Assembly (NCBI RefSeq): GCF_002237755.1
Contig: NZ_MWSJ01000013.1
Span: forward strand, 1 to 64,000
Reading direction: 5' to 3'
Source of the DNA: Lysinibacillus sp. KCTC 33748
Lineage (GTDB): Bacteria; Bacillota; Bacilli; Bacillales_A; Planococcaceae
Length of the DNA: 64,000 bases
Part shown: in pieces, positions 41,128 to 51,002 of the stretch
Layout: each line of letters starts with the position of its first letter
Numbering within the stretch: the stretch's first letter is position 1
Position numbers and translations under genes: made by a program
The notes under the pieces: model-generated
What the model was told of the DNA's origin: nothing
Seen by the model: only the letters and a program-made list of their open reading frames with translations
The model's database searches: none

Positions 41128-44100
41128 TTATTCAAAAGACTCTACTGGCTCTTCTTCTGTATCTTTCTGTGGTGCAATGTTAAGTGCATCAGCTGGTTGA
41201 AGATCTTCTTCTTCGTCTAAATCGCGAAGCTCTACCTCTTCATCATTGACTGTTAACATTTTCACATCCATACCAAGAGATTGAAGTTCTTTAATCAATA
41301 CTTTGAATGATTCAGGAACGCCTGGCTCTGGTACACTTTCACCTTTAACGATTGCTTCGTATGTTTTCACACGACCAACAACGTCATCGGATTTAACTGT
41401 TAAGATTTCTTGAAGTGTATAAGCAGCACCGTATGCTTCAAGTGCCCATACCTCCATCTCACCAAAACGTTGTCCACCGAACTGTGCTTTACCACCAAGT
41501 GGCTGTTGTGTAACAAGTGAGTATGGACCAGTTGAACGCGCGTGAAGTTTATCATCAACCATGTGAGCAAGTTTGATCATGTACATGATCCCTACTGATA
41601 CACGGTTATCAAATGGTTCACCTGAACGTCCATCATACAGGATTGTTTTACCATCACGGTTCATACCTGCTTCTTCCATCGTTTCCCAAACATCTTCCTC
41701 GTTGGCACCATCAAATACTGGAGTTGCCATATGAATGCCTAGGGAACGAGAAGCCATACCTAAGTGTAATTCTAAAACTTGTCCGATGTTCATACGAGAA
41801 GGTACACCAAGTGGGTTTAACATGATATCAACAGGAGTACCGTCTGGCATGAATGGCATATCCTCTTCCGGTAAGATACGAGAGATAACCCCTTTGTTAC
41901 CATGACGTCCGGCCATTTTGTCCCCTACGCGGATTTTACGCTTTTGAACAATGTAAGCACGAACTAATTGGTTAACACCTGGTGGTAATTCATCGCCATC
42001 TTCACGGTTAAATACTTTTACGTCAAGAATAATACCGCCAGCACCATGTGGTACGCGTAATGAAGTATCACGTACTTCACGAGCTTTTTCACCGAAGATA
42101 GCATGTAATAAACGTTCTTCAGCTGTTAATTCTGTAACCCCTTTAGGCGTTACTTTACCTACAAGAATGTCACCGTCACGTACTTCCGCACCAACGCGAA
42201 TGATACCACGTTCATCTAAATTACGAAGTGCATCTTCCCCGACGTTTGGAATATCACGAGTGATTTCTTCAGGTCCTAATTTTGTATCACGAGACTCTGA
42301 TTCATATTCTTCAATATGAACAGATGTATAAACATCGTCTTTTACAAGGCGTTCGCTCATAATAACAGCATCCTCATAGTTAAAGCCGTTCCAAGTCATG
42401 AACGCAACAAGTACGTTACGACCAAGAGCAAGTTCACCATTTTCCATAGATGGACCATCTGCTAAAATGTCACGTGGTTTCACACGTTCGCCAACTTTTA
42501 CAAGTGGACGTTGGTTGTATGAAGTACCTTGGTTAGAACGAATGAATTTTTGTAATTTATATTTTGTTAAATCGCCTTTAACCTCTTTACCGTCAACGAC
42601 TTCAATACGGCGAACATGGATAGAGCGAGCTTCAACGTGCTCAACAATACCATCATATTTCGCTACTACAGCCGCACCTGAGTCACGCGCATCAACGTGT
42701 TCCATACCAGTACCAACAAATGGTGCTTCTGGGTTAAGAAGAGGAACTGCTTGACGTTGCATGTTGGCACCCATAAGTGCACGGTTCGAGTCATCGTTTT
42801 CTAAGAACGGGATACATGCAGTCGCAGCTGACACTACTTGTTTAGGTGATACGTCCATGTAGTCCATTTGCGATTTGTTAAATACTGTATTATCCCCACG
42901 GAAACGGCCTACTACTTCTTCTTTAGCAAATGTACCATCAGGATTTAATAGTGAGTTCGCTTGTGCTACATAGTAGTTATCTTCTTCATCAGCTGTTAAA
43001 TAATCAATTTGATTCGTTACTGCACCTGTTTCGTGGTCAATACGACGATAAGGTGTTTCAATGAATCCGAATTTATTTACTTTGGCAAATGAAGATAATG
43101 AGTTAATTAAACCAATGTTTGGACCCTCTGGTGTCTCGATTGGACACATACGACCATAGTGAGAATAGTGAACGTCACGTACTTCGAAACCAGCACGTTC
43201 ACGTGTTAAACCACCAGGTCCTAATGCAGATAGACGACGTTTATGCGTTAACTCTGCCAATGGATTTGTTTGGTCCATGAATTGTGATAACTGAGAGCTA
43301 CCAAAGAACTCTTTGATTGACGCAATTACTGGACGAATATTAATTAATTGTTGTGGTACGATTGCTGCTGTATCGTTAATAGACATACGCTCACGTACTA
43401 CACGTTCCATACGAGATAAACCGATACGGAATTGGTTTTGTAGAAGCTCACCAACAGAGCGTAGACGACGGTTACCTAAGTGGTCGATATCATCTGTTGC
43501 CCCTACTTGGTAAAGTAAGTTGAAGAAATAACTTACTGAAGATAAAACGTCAGCAGGCGTAATATTCTTCACTTCTTCATCGATGTACGCATTACTAATA
43601 ATATTGATTTCTTTTTGCGCTTCATCTTTTGGTGCATAAATTTTAATAGACTGGATTGTTACATCATCCTCAAGCACTCCACCTACTTGCGATAAAGTGC
43701 GGAAACCGATTCCTTTAGATGAATCTTCTAAATACGGTAAGATTTTATCTAAAGTACGACGGTCAAGAACTGTACCTTTTTCTACTAAAATTTCGCCTGT
43801 TTCTGGATCTACAAGCGTTTCAGCAATCGTTTGGTTAAATAAACGATTTTTGATATGAAGCTTTTTATTCATTTTGTAGCGACCAACATTCGCTAAATCA
43901 TAGCGTTTCGCATCAAAGAAACGAGAGTATAATAAACTCTTCGCACTTTCAACTGTTGGTGGCTCACCTGGGCGTAAACGTTCATAGATTTCTAAAAGTG
44001 CTTTTTCAGTACTTTCAGAGTTATCTTTTTCTAACGTATTACGTAAAAATTCATTGTCACCGATAATATCGATAATTTCTTGGTCTGAACCGAAACCTAA

Positions 44101-44694
44101 TGCACGAAGTAACACTGTTACTGGTAGCTTACGAGTACGATCAATACGCACGTATACTACATCTTTCGCGTCAGTTTCATATTCCAACCATGCACCACGG
44201 TTTGGAATAACTGTTGCTCCGAAACCTTTCTTACCGTTTTTATCAGTTTTATCATGGAAATACACACTTGGTGAACGAACTAATTGTGAAACGATAACAC
44301 GTTCAGCACCATTGATAATGAACGTACCTGTTTCTGTCATTAATGGGAAGTCACCCATAAAGACATCCTGTTCCTTCACTTCGTCTGTTTCTTTGTTGTA
44401 AAGACGTACTTTCACACGTAATGGAGCTGCGTAAGTAACATCTCGCTCTTTACACTCATCGACTTCATACTTAGGATCTCCTAATGAATAATCGATGAAT
44501 TCTAATGAAAGATTACCTGTAAAGTCCTCGATCGGCGAAATGTCACGGAACATTTCACGTAGACCTTCTTCAAGGAACCACTCGTAAGACGCCGTTTGAA
44601 TCTCAATCAGATTTGGAAGCTCAAGCACCTCGTTAATACGCGCAAAGCTTCTACGCTGGCGGTGTTGTCCATACTGAACTAGTTGACCTGTCAA
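41128..44694 (-). CDS. rpoB: RNA polymerase beta subunit
   Basis: A 1188-residue beta subunit. The rifampicin pocket ([20 protein letters not shown], then [16 protein letters not shown]) has wild-type residues at the usual resistance positions. The C-terminus is acidic. I start it at TTG (MTGQLVQYG) because GAGGGG is 8 bases upstream and the B. subtilis gene also starts TTG at this place. An in-frame GTG three codons earlier overlaps the ribosome site. A leader with an attenuator-like hairpin precedes it. Confidence 0.97.
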   Translation of the reverse strand: MTGQLVQYGQHRQRRSFARINEVLELPNLIEIQTASYEWFLEEGLREMFRDISPIEDFTGNLSLEFIDYSLGDPKYEVDECKERDVTYAAPLRVKVRLYNKETDEVKEQDVFMGDFPLMTETGTFIINGAERVIVSQLVRSPSVYFHDKTDKNGKKGFGATVIPNRGAWLEYETDAKDVVYVRIDRTRKLPVTVLLRALGFGSDQEIIDIIGDNEFLRNTLEKDNSESTEKALLEIYERLRPGEPPTVESAKSLLYSRFFDAKRYDLANVGRYKMNKKLHIKNRLFNQTIAETLVDPETGEILVEKGTVLDRRTLDKILPYLEDSSKGIGFRTLSQVGGVLEDDVTIQSIKIYAPKDEAQKEINIISNAYIDEEVKNITPADVLSSVSYFFNLLYQVGATDDIDHLGNRRLRSVGELLQNQFRIGLSRMERVVRERMSINDTAAIVPQQLINIRPVIASIKEFFGSSQLSQFMDQTNPLAELTHKRRLSALGPGGLTRERAGFEVRDVHYSHYGRMCPIETPEGPNIGLINSLSSFAKVNKFGFIETPYRRIDHETGAVTNQIDYLTADEEDNYYVAQANSLLNPDGTFAKEEVVGRFRGDNTVFNKSQMDYMDVSPKQVVSAATACIPFLENDDSNRALMGANMQRQAVPLLNPEAPFVGTGMEHVDARDSGAAVVAKYDGIVEHVEARSIHVRRIEVVDGKEVKGDLTKYKLQKFIRSNQGTSYNQRPLVKVGERVKPRDILADGPSMENGELALGRNVLVAFMTWNGFNYEDAVIMSERLVKDDVYTSVHIEEYESESRDTKLGPEEITRDIPNVGEDALRNLDERGIIRVGAEVRDGDILVGKVTPKGVTELTAEERLLHAIFGEKAREVRDTSLRVPHGAGGIILDVKVFNREDGDELPPGVNQLVRAYIVQKRKIRVGDKMAGRHGNKGVISRILPEEDMPFMPDGTPVDIMLNPLGVPSRMNIGQVLELHLGMASRSLGIHMATPVFDGANEEDVWETMEEAGMNRDGKTILYDGRSGEPFDNRVSVGIMYMIKLAHMVDDKLHARSTGPYSLVTQQPLGGKAQFGGQRFGEMEVWALEAYGAAYTLQEILTVKSDDVVGRVKTYEAIVKGESVPEPGVPESFKVLIKELQSLGMDVKMLTVNDEEVELRDLDEEEDLQPADALNIAPQKDTEEEPVESFE

Positions 44695-44733
44695 CTCATT
44701 CACCCCTCAATAAAGCGATATTAGGTCTTTGCA

Positions 44734-44801
44734 AAATCATACAAATAGTGTATGATTTCGAAAGACAAAAAGAAAACGAGTCTTCAAAAAGATCTCATTT
44801 T
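44734..44801 (-). promoter_or_regulatory. rpoB leader with attenuator-like hairpin
   Basis: On the minus strand AAAATGAG-a-TCTT pairs with AAGA-CTCGTTTT (12 pairs, one bulge) and the following TTTTCTTTTTG makes it a terminator-like structure, about 80 bases before rpoB. Further on, AAATCATAC-actattt-GTATGATTT (44758-44734) is a perfect 9-base-pair hairpin before the ribosome site. Partial termination between rplJL and rpoB is known in other bacteria; here it is inferred. Confidence 0.55.
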
Positions 44802-44944
44802 CGGTTAACTAAACTTATCTTGGCAAGTATACCCACATTATAACAATCATATACAAAAGGGCATACGACCTCAAAATAATATTTTTGCATTTTACCATGT
44901 TATCATAGCCGATTTGTCAAGTCAATAATTTATGCATATTTCAT

Positions 44945-45547
44945 TTATTTTTTTGCACGTACTATCCAGTAGCCTTTTTTCTTCTCCACAACATCGACTT
45001 CAGAAAATTTTTCTTCTAAATAACTTACCGTTGATGGTGCACCTTGCTTCTTCTGTATTACTACCCACAACTCGCCAGATGACACTAACTTATCATAAGC
45101 TCCATCGTAAAAACGGAAAATTGTTTCCTTTCCTGCGCGAATTGGAGGATTGGTTAAAATAGCTGCGGCTTTTACATCGTTGTCAACCATCGATAGTCCG
45201 TCACTCACAAATATCCGTACATTTTGAACACCGTTTATTTGCGCATTTTTTTGTGAGAGTGCAACTGCACGTTCATTTATATCCATCATAAGAACGGCAC
45301 GATCTGGGTTTGTTTTGGCAATCGATAATCCAATCGGTCCATACCCACACCCCACATCAAAAATTGCACCATCAATATCTGGCATTTGAAAAGCATCTAT
45401 TAATACACGGGATCCAAAATCTACTTCGCTTTTACTAAATACCCCTGCATCCGTTTCGAAGGAAAACGTATGCCCTAACAATTTGAATGTCCAGTGACGA
45501 GGTTTACTCTCAGTTTGAGGCTTACTTGTATAATAGTGATCTGACAT
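44945..45547 (-). CDS. Class I SAM-dependent methyltransferase, RsmC/YbxB-like
   Basis: A 200-residue protein of the RsmC (16S rRNA m2G1207 methyltransferase) family. AdoMet-binding motif I is GAIFDVGCGYGPIGLSIA, and the base-flipping motif is ILTNPPIRAG (NPPI). It corresponds to YbxB of B. subtilis in the rplL-ybxB-rpoB interval. The substrate of the Gram-positive protein is not proven. It is cotranscribed or loosely coupled with rplL; a terminator-like hairpin lies between them. The ATG 7 bases after GGAGG is chosen over an overlapping GTG. Confidence 0.9.
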   Translation of the reverse strand: MSDHYYTSKPQTESKPRHWTFKLLGHTFSFETDAGVFSKSEVDFGSRVLIDAFQMPDIDGAIFDVGCGYGPIGLSIAKTNPDRAVLMMDINERAVALSQKNAQINGVQNVRIFVSDGLSMVDNDVKAAAILTNPPIRAGKETIFRFYDGAYDKLVSSGELWVVIQKKQGAPSTVSYLEEKFSEVDVVEKKKGYWIVRAKK

Positions 45548-45570
45548 TTTCACGCCTCCTCAGAATGAAG

Positions 45571-45599
45571 AAAAAAAGCTCGCCGCAATGACGAGCTTT
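45571..45599 (-). terminator. Terminator or attenuator after rplL
   Basis: A perfect 8-base-pair stem (AAAGCTCG, 45575-45582, with 45592-45599) is followed on the minus strand by seven T residues. It lies 26 bases after rplL. The downstream methyltransferase and rpoB need either readthrough or another promoter. Confidence 0.8.
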
Positions 45600-45624
45600 C
45601 CTTTTGTTTAAAAGTAATACGAGA

Positions 45625-45987
45625 TTACTTAACTTCTACAGATGCGCCAACTTCTTCAAGTTTAGCTTTGATTTGTTCAGCTTCATCTTTAGAAACGCCT
45701 TCTTTAAGAGCTTTAGGAGCGTTATCTACTACTTCTTTAGCTTCTTTAAGACCTAAACCAGTGATTTCACGAACCGCTTTGATTACTTTGATTTTTTCGC
45801 CACCAGCAGATGCTAGTACTACGTCAAACTCAGTTTTTTCTTCAGCAGCGCCAGCAGCAGCACCACCTACTACTGCTACAGGAGCAGCAGCTGTTACACC
45901 GAATTCTTCTTCGATAGCTTTTACTAAATCGTTTAATTCAAGAACTGTCATAGCTTTGATAGCTTCTAAGATTTGCTCTTTATTCAT
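45625..45987 (-). CDS. rplL: 50S ribosomal protein L7/L12
   Basis: A 120-residue stalk protein with the helical dimerisation domain (about 1-33), an Ala/Gly-rich hinge ([18 protein letters not shown]) and the factor-binding C-terminal domain with [20 protein letters not shown]. Multiple copies per ribosome recruit EF-Tu and EF-G. It follows rplJ by 72 bases. Confidence 0.98.
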   Translation of the reverse strand: MNKEQILEAIKAMTVLELNDLVKAIEEEFGVTAAAPVAVVGGAAAGAAEEKTEFDVVLASAGGEKIKVIKAVREITGLGLKEAKEVVDNAPKALKEGVSKDEAEQIKAKLEEVGASVEVK

Positions 45988-46059
45988 TATAATTTCCTCC
46001 TAATTGGATAATGTTTTTTTGTTGCGGGTTAAGCCGCAGAAGTTATAGTGCGTATGGAA

Positions 46060-46560
46060 TTACGCGCCTTGTTCTTCTTTTTGTTCTGCAACAGCTTTTG
46101 TTGCAAGTGCGAAGTTGCGCACTGGAGCTTGAAGTACAGATAAAAGCATAGAAAGAAGACCTTCGCGTGATGGAAGTTCTGCAAGTGCTTTAACATCTTC
46201 AACAGAAGAGATTGTACCTTCAATAATACCTGCTTTAATTTCTAAAGCTTCATTTTTCTTAGCGAACTCGTTGATGATTTTAGCAGGAGCTACAACATCT
46301 TCATTAGAGAACGCAATTGCGTTAGGACCAACTAATACGTCATTGATTCCTTCAAGGCCAACAGCTTCAGTCGCACGACGAGTTAAAGTGTTTTTGTAAA
46401 CTTTGAACTCAACGCCAGCTTCACGAAGTTGTTTACGAAGCTCAGTCACTTGTGTAACGTTAAGACCACGGTAATCCACAACTACTACAGAAGCAGCGTT
46501 TTGGAATTTCTCAGTAATCTCTTGAACTTGTACTTGTTTGTTTTCGATTGCTTTGCTCAT
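46060..46560 (-). CDS. rplJ: 50S ribosomal protein L10
   Basis: A 166-residue L10 with [20 protein letters not shown] and [20 protein letters not shown]. The C-terminal helix binds L7/L12 dimers to form the ribosomal stalk; L10-L12 binds its own mRNA leader in many bacteria, and such a leader is visible immediately upstream. Confidence 0.98.
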   Translation of the reverse strand: MSKAIENKQVQVQEITEKFQNAASVVVVDYRGLNVTQVTELRKQLREAGVEFKVYKNTLTRRATEAVGLEGINDVLVGPNAIAFSNEDVVAPAKIINEFAKKNEALEIKAGIIEGTISSVEDVKALAELPSREGLLSMLLSVLQAPVRNFALATKAVAEQKEEQGA

Positions 46561-46745
46561 GATGACACCTCCTATTAGAATGGGTCATTTATACCGACAA
46601 AAGAAAAGCCTCTGGGTCAAATAGACACAGAGGCTGAAAGTCATCATCTTTAAAATAAGAATCCGAATTCCGATGTCCTCGGTAGGATCATTAAGTGACA
46701 AGTCACTCCTACTGTCTACGGTACAAATGGATGATTCACAACAGC
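46561..46745 (-). ncRNA. L10 leader RNA with attenuator
   Basis: The leader contains the conserved stretch GACAGTAGGAGTGACTTGTC and AATGATCCTACCGAGGAC on the minus strand, typical of Bacillales L10 leaders. GTAGGA pairs with TCCTAC. Just before the ribosome site is a terminator-like hairpin: AGCCTCTG pairs with CAGAGGCT (46635-46628 with 46614-46607), followed by TTTCTTTT. This fits autoregulation by L10-L12 through attenuation. Confidence 0.8.
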
Positions 46746-46749
46746 ATCC

Positions 46750-46778
46750 ATCATATCACAGATAGACAGAGCCGTCAA
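46750..46778 (-). promoter_or_regulatory. rplJL sigma-A promoter
   Basis: TTGACG (46778-46773), 17 bases, then TATGAT (46755-46750) on the minus strand, directly after the rplA stop region. It would start transcription at the 5' end of the L10 leader. Confidence 0.8.
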
Positions 46779-46800
46779 CAGATTTATATAAAAAAACTAA

Positions 46801-47499
46801 TTATTTTACTGCTACGCTTGAAGCGTCAACTTTAATAGCTGGGCCCATTGTAGTTGTAACGTTTACAGATTTCATGTAAGTACCTTTAGCAGCAGCAGGT
46901 TTTGCTTTTTGTACTACATCAAATACAGTTAAGAAGTTTTCTACTAATTTTTCTGCAGAGAAAGAAACTTTACCGATAGGAGCGTGGATGATACCAGCTT
47001 TGTCAGCACGGTATTCTACTTTACCAGCTTTAATTTCTTCGATCGCTTTAGTTACATCGAAAGTAACTGTACCAGTTTTAGGGTTTGGCATTAAACCTTT
47101 AGGTCCTAATACACGACCAAGTTTACCAACTTCACCCATCATGTCAGGAGTTGCAACGATTACATCGAAATCGAACCAACCTTGTTGGATTTTTTGGATG
47201 TATTCTGCATCGCCTACATAGTCAGCACCAGCTGCTTCAGCTTCTTTAAGTTTTTCACCTTTAGCGAATACTAATACACGTTGAGTTTTACCAGTACCGT
47301 TTGGTAACACTACTGCACCACGGATTTGTTGGTCGTTTTTACGAGTATCGATTCCTAGACGGAAAGCAACTTCTACAGTAGCGTCGAAGTTCACTGAGCT
47401 AGTTTTTTGAGCAAGTTCGATTGCTTCTTGTGCACCGTATACTGCGTTACGGTCGATTAATTTTGCTGCATCTTGCAGTTTTTTACCTTTTTTAGCCAT
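46801..47499 (-). CDS. rplA: 50S ribosomal protein L1
   Basis: A 232-residue L1 with [59 protein letters not shown] and [21 protein letters not shown]1 forms the mobile E-site stalk. In many bacteria it represses rplK-rplA. Its gene follows rplK after 119 bases. Confidence 0.98.
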   Translation of the reverse strand: MAKKGKKLQDAAKLIDRNAVYGAQEAIELAQKTSSVNFDATVEVAFRLGIDTRKNDQQIRGAVVLPNGTGKTQRVLVFAKGEKLKEAEAAGADYVGDAEYIQKIQQGWFDFDVIVATPDMMGEVGKLGRVLGPKGLMPNPKTGTVTFDVTKAIEEIKAGKVEYRADKAGIIHAPIGKVSFSAEKLVENFLTVFDVVQKAKPAAAKGTYMKSVNVTTTMGPAIKVDASSVAVK

Positions 47500-47551
47500 T
47501 ATATAATTCCTCCTTGATTGTGGTTATAGCGGATTTTACCTCCCACGAATA

Positions 47552-47586
47552 AAGGTTGCGCGTTCACAAAGAAACTCCGCAACCTT
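47552..47586 (-). promoter_or_regulatory. Hairpin between rplK and rplA
   Basis: On the minus strand AAGGTTGCG (47586-47578) and CGCAACCTT (47560-47552) form a perfect 9-base-pair stem with a 17-base loop. No T run follows. It could stabilise the mRNA or be an L1 or L11 binding site; no direct evidence. Confidence 0.5.
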
Positions 47587-47618
47587 CCAAAAAACAAATA
47601 CATCATCAAGTAATGGGA

Positions 47619-48044
47619 TTAGTCTTCAATAACAATACCCATGCTTCGTGCAGTACCTTCAACCATTAACATTGCAGCTTCAACTGAAGCAGCGTTAAGG
47701 TCTGGCATTTTAGTTTCAGCGATTTCGCGAACTTTATCACGTTTAACCGTTGCAACTTTTTTACGGTTTGGTTCACCTGATCCAGATTGGATACCAGCTG
47801 CTACTTTAAGTAGAACTGCTGCAGGTGGAGTTTTCGTAATGAAAGTAAATGAACGGTCCTCGAATACTGAAATTTCAACTGGAATAATAAGACCAGCTTG
47901 ATCAGCAGTACGCGCGTTGAATTCTTTACAGAATCCCATGATGTTCACACCTGCTTGACCTAATGCAGGACCAACCGGTGGGGCTGGATTTGCTTTACCA
48001 GCAGGGATTTGAAGTTTAACAACTTTAATAACTTTTTTAGCCAC
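47619..48044 (-). CDS. rplK: 50S ribosomal protein L11
   Basis: A 141-residue L11 with [40 protein letters not shown] and [21 protein letters not shown]11 binds the GTPase centre with L10-L12 and is needed for RelA activation; the PxP thiostrepton-binding loop is ordinary. The start is GTG with AAGGAGG 9 bases upstream; the in-frame codons upstream of it are not coding. Confidence 0.97.
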
Positions 48045-48182
48045 GAGACACACCTCCTTAAGTCCGTGATGTGGTAATTGGGTTGCCCCTCCCACTCAAT
48101 ATCTGTCTGTCAGCTAAGTGCCGATAACATTAAAATTATCATTGCAGACGTCAAACCAAAGTATGACAGTCTGACCTTTGAA

Positions 48183-48211
48183 ATGATACCACTTTTATTT
48201 TTTTTAAGCAA
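48183..48211 (-). promoter_or_regulatory. rplK-rplA sigma-A promoter
   Basis: TTGCTT (48211-48206), 17 bases, then TATCAT (48188-48183) on the minus strand. The leader to rplK is about 130 bases. Confidence 0.7.
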
Positions 48212-48271
48212 GTAGTAAATAACAAATTCTGTGACATACTCATCAGACATATGGCACTTTAGTTGCTAAAA

Positions 48272-48805
48272 CTACATTTTTTGTATTTGCTCAAAATCAA
48301 GTTCCATAATTGTTTCGCGACCAAACATGTCTACAGAAACCTTCACTTTTCCTTTTTCAGTGTCAATTTCTTCAACACGTCCTTGGAAGTGTGCGAAAGG
48401 CCCTTCTAATACTTCTACCGCTTCTCCAACAGAAATATCAATCTCGACAACTTTGTCAGTCATGCCCATTTGTTGTAGTAGACGGTCCGCTTCTTCAGGT
48501 AATAATGGTGTTGGCTTCGCACCACCGCCAGATGAACCGATAAAGCCAGTTACGCCTGGCGTATTACGCACAACATACCAAGAATCATCTGTCATAATAA
48601 GTTCTACTAAAACATAACCAGGGAAAACTTTACGCATCATTGTACGCTTTTTCCCATCCTTTAATTCCGTTTCTTCGTGTTCAGGCACAATAACACGGAA
48701 AATCTTATCTTGCATACCCATCGTTTCTACACGTTTCTCTAGGTTTGCTTTTACACGGTTTTCATACCCTGAATACGTATGAACAACATACCAATTTTTC
48801 TCCAT
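48272..48805 (-). CDS. nusG: Transcription termination/antitermination factor NusG
   Basis: A 177-residue NusG: N-terminal NGN domain with EKNWYVVHTYSGYENRVKAN and VFPGYVLVELIMTDDSWYVV, then the KOW domain with EAVEVLEGPFAHFQGRVEEI. It binds RNA polymerase and, through S10, the ribosome. In Bacillus it also promotes pausing. The gene lies 510 bases from secE, whereas in most relatives the two are close; a hairpin repeat fills the space. Confidence 0.97.
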   Translation of the reverse strand: MEKNWYVVHTYSGYENRVKANLEKRVETMGMQDKIFRVIVPEHEETELKDGKKRTMMRKVFPGYVLVELIMTDDSWYVVRNTPGVTGFIGSSGGGAKPTPLLPEEADRLLQQMGMTDKVVEIDISVGEAVEVLEGPFAHFQGRVEEIDTEKGKVKVSVDMFGRETIMELDFEQIQKM

Positions 48806-48844
48806 AACTACTAGGACTCCTCGTCCGTCCCTCCCTTACTAAAT

Positions 48845-49039
48845 CAATTACGCCTTGGCGTAATTGTGTCTGGATTTTGTATTGTGCTTGCACAATTAGT
48901 TCCTTTCAAAATCCGTGACATCTGCCAGCGGCTTTATCTTCATTCAGTCGGTGTTTGGACACCTACCAAAGAGGAACTGCATTTGCATTCAACCTACCAC
49001 TTTTAGAAGCAGGAATCTTCTACTGAATGATGATAAAAG
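48845..49039. repeat. Hairpin repeat, copy 2 (between secE and nusG)
   Basis: The copy has the same architecture as copy 1 near rrn. First hairpin AATTACGC-cttg-GCGTAATT (48846-48865); then the linker TTGTGTCTGGA; then a long hairpin, GGATTTTG (48872-48879) with CAAAATCC (48907-48914), enclosing ATTGTGC-tt-GCACAAT (48881-48896). The shared tail ATCCGTGACATCTGCC follows. The outer 3' module pairs CTTTATCTTCATTCAG (48932-48947) with CTGAATGATGATAAAAG (49023-49039). It differs from copy 1 by a compensating pair change in the first stem. Confidence 0.75.
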
Positions 49040-49251
49040 TGAAAAGAATCGGATATGCTAAGTGCATTCTTTACTCTTTTCACAAACTGCTATTAGAAAA
49101 ACATAGCTTTCGCTAATAGCTAGCGAAAGCCTGATGATATATACCAAATCTAGCATAGTCATCTATCGCTACCCCCATACTATCCCGAGTAGCGTACTTA
49201 TCATATTAAGAATATTTTACTGCTGATTACTTCATACAACAAACGAAACAA
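49040..49251. other. Gene-free interval between hairpin repeat and secE
   Basis: No frame with a ribosome site or recognisable product was seen. TTTTCGCTAATAGCTAGCGAAA around 49107-49129 forms a small palindrome. I see nothing else to name here. Confidence 0.5.
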
Positions 49252-49283
49252 ACGAAAAAACCCGTTTATTGTAATGACGGGCT
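49252..49283 (-). terminator. Intrinsic terminator of secE
   Basis: On the minus strand AGCCCGT and ACGGGTT pair (7 pairs, one G-U) and are followed by a T run, about 35 bases after the secE stop. Transcription from secE into nusG is therefore limited. Confidence 0.65.
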
Positions 49284-49315
49284 ATTTCAGAAGTATTAAC
49301 ATGCTATTTACTAAA

Positions 49316-49501
49316 TTATAACTCTAAGTACCAGCGGAATAATGATGAAATACCTAAGTCTACTAACACAAAAAATAAAGCCATAATTACAACAGTTGAA
49401 ATTACAACGACTGTATATTTCGTCAGTTCTTTACTTTTTGGCCAGCTTGTTTTGCGCATTTCCGACATTACATTGCTGAAAAAGCCTTTAATCTTGCCCA
49501 T
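49316..49501 (-). CDS. secE: Preprotein translocase subunit SecE
   Basis: A 61-residue single-span SecE: a cytoplasmic amphipathic helix (KGFFSNVMSEMRKTSWPKSK), then one membrane segment (about 29-49). It stabilises SecY. The KTSWPK motif is conserved. It follows rpmG by 47 bases and precedes the repeat-filled gap before nusG. Confidence 0.96.
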   Translation of the reverse strand: MGKIKGFFSNVMSEMRKTSWPKSKELTKYTVVVISTVVIMALFFVLVDLGISSLFRWYLEL

Positions 49502-49548
49502 TCTAGCCTAACCTCCGAATCAATCATATCTGTCTATTTACAAATTAT

Positions 49549-49695
49549 TTATAGCGTTTGTTTATGCACTGTATGTTCATTGCAATGCGAGCAAAATTTC
49601 TTTAATTCGAGGCGTACAGTTGAATCTTCCTTAGCTGGAAACGTATAATTTCTCGATCCGCATTTTTCGCAATTTAGAACGACTTTTTTTGCCAT
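49549..49695 (-). CDS. rpmG: 50S ribosomal protein L33, zinc type
   Basis: A 48-residue L33 with two Cys pairs (CEKCGSRNY and FCSHCNEH), the zinc-binding form. I use the ATG giving MAKKVVLNCEKC; upstream in-frame codons lack a ribosome site. Between sigH and secE, as in B. subtilis. Confidence 0.95.
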   Translation of the reverse strand: MAKKVVLNCEKCGSRNYTFPAKEDSTVRLELKKFCSHCNEHTVHKQTL

Positions 49696-49771
49696 ATAAT
49701 CACCTTTTCGGCACTTTGTCTTTTCAAGACTAACACCTATATTTGTCAATGTCAACAAAGGCATACAACTG

Positions 49772-50419
49772 CTAAGACATTTCTTCAAGAACTAAATGTC
49801 GCTCTAATTTACGCTTTACTCGTTGTAAAGCATTGTCAATAGACTTCACATGACGATTTAGTTTCGCAGAAATTTCATGATAAGACTGACCATCTAAGTA
49901 AAGAGCTAACACTTGTAGTTCTAGTTCACTTAAAATCTCACCCATCTTCTCTTCTAAGTAGCCAAACTCTTCTCTATGAATCATTAACTCTTCCGGATCA
50001 TCCATAATAGCACCCGTTAATACATCCATTAAAGTACGATCTGACTCTTCGTCAAAAATAGGCTTGTCCAGAGAAACATATGAGTTTAGTGGAATATGCT
50101 TTTGTCTCGTAGCTGTTTTAATAGCCGTAATAATCTGCCTTGTAATACACAGCTCAGCAAAAGCTCGAAAAGAAGCAAGCTTATCTCCCTTAAAATCACG
50201 AATGGCTTTATATAAACCAATCATGCCCTCTTGCACAATGTCTTCCTTATCTGCACCAATTAAAAAATAAGATCTAGCCTTTGCTCTTACTAACAAACGG
50301 TATTTCGTAATTAAATAATCCAACGCATCTGTATTACCTTGATGCACCATTTCAATAAGTTCTTCATCATTGAATCGTTCAAAATCTTGTGTCACTTGTA
50401 CAATACTATTTTTAAACAT
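49772..50419 (-). CDS. sigH: RNA polymerase sigma-H factor (sporulation/transition phase)
   Basis: A 215-residue sigma-70 family factor: region 2 (about 18-90) with LITKYRLLVRAKARSYFLIG and EDIVQEGMIGLYKAIRDFKG; region 4 (about 145-205) with YLDGQSYHEISAKLNRHVKS. It matches Spo0H, which directs early sporulation and stationary-phase genes. It is placed after yacP as in B. subtilis. Confidence 0.95.
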   Translation of the reverse strand: MFKNSIVQVTQDFERFNDEELIEMVHQGNTDALDYLITKYRLLVRAKARSYFLIGADKEDIVQEGMIGLYKAIRDFKGDKLASFRAFAELCITRQIITAIKTATRQKHIPLNSYVSLDKPIFDEESDRTLMDVLTGAIMDDPEELMIHREEFGYLEEKMGEILSELELQVLALYLDGQSYHEISAKLNRHVKSIDNALQRVKRKLERHLVLEEMS

Positions 50420-50487
50420 GGTATCACCTCAGCCACAACAGATAATTAGGAACAGTATAACGGAATTGGAAAATATGAGTCAATCAA

Positions 50488-51000
50488 TCATTTCAAACCA
50501 CGCCGCCATTTTTCAAAGGCCAAAGCAACATCCGGCTTAAGCTCCATGCGGGATGGCGGTCTGCTATCATGTTTTTGTTTCACCTCATGAGAAATTTTAT
50601 GTTGGATAATACCCATATCAATTTCTAGCTCTCTTGCCGATTTTCGCAGAGCACCGTTACCAAAAATAACGTTTTGCTCTGCCATATCGGAAGTCGCTAC
50701 GTGAATCTGTACATTTCTAGCCTTTAGTTCGTGAGTCATTTTTTCAATACGTTCATCTGCTGTTTCATTTTTCCGTGTATAAATGATTTCGACATCGTTT
50801 TCTAAATAAGTTTGCTCCACACCCGGTACAAGATGTGCGTCAAAAACTATAATTACGCGCCACCCCATAGCTGCCTTATACTCAGCCATAAGCTCAATCA
50901 ATCTCTTACGGGCATCTTCAAAATTTGTATCACGTAATGGTCGTAGCTCTTTCCAAGCTCCTATCATATTATAGCCGTCAACAAGCAAAATAGTTTTCAT
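50488..51000 (-). CDS. rae1: NYN-domain endoribonuclease Rae1 (YacP)
   Basis: A 170-residue NYN/PIN-like nuclease. It starts KTILLVDGYNMIGAW, with acidic catalytic-site residues in LLVDGYN and VVIFDAH-like VIIVFDAHLV, and also has KNETADERIEKMTHELK and KWRRG near the C-terminus. In B. subtilis the protein, Rae1, cleaves mRNA in the ribosome A site. The start is uncertain: ATG is used here, with a TTG two codons upstream possible; both overlap the rlmB stop region. Confidence 0.88.
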   Translation of the reverse strand: MKTILLVDGYNMIGAWKELRPLRDTNFEDARKRLIELMAEYKAAMGWRVIIVFDAHLVPGVEQTYLENDVEIIYTRKNETADERIEKMTHELKARNVQIHVATSDMAEQNVIFGNGALRKSARELEIDMGIIQHKISHEVKQKHDSRPPSRMELKPDVALAFEKWRRGLK

Positions 51001-51002
51001 TG

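Noticed and set aside
46029-46223. 64-codon frame at the end of rplJ
   Set aside because: Out-of-frame overlap with L10; composition is that of a shadow frame.
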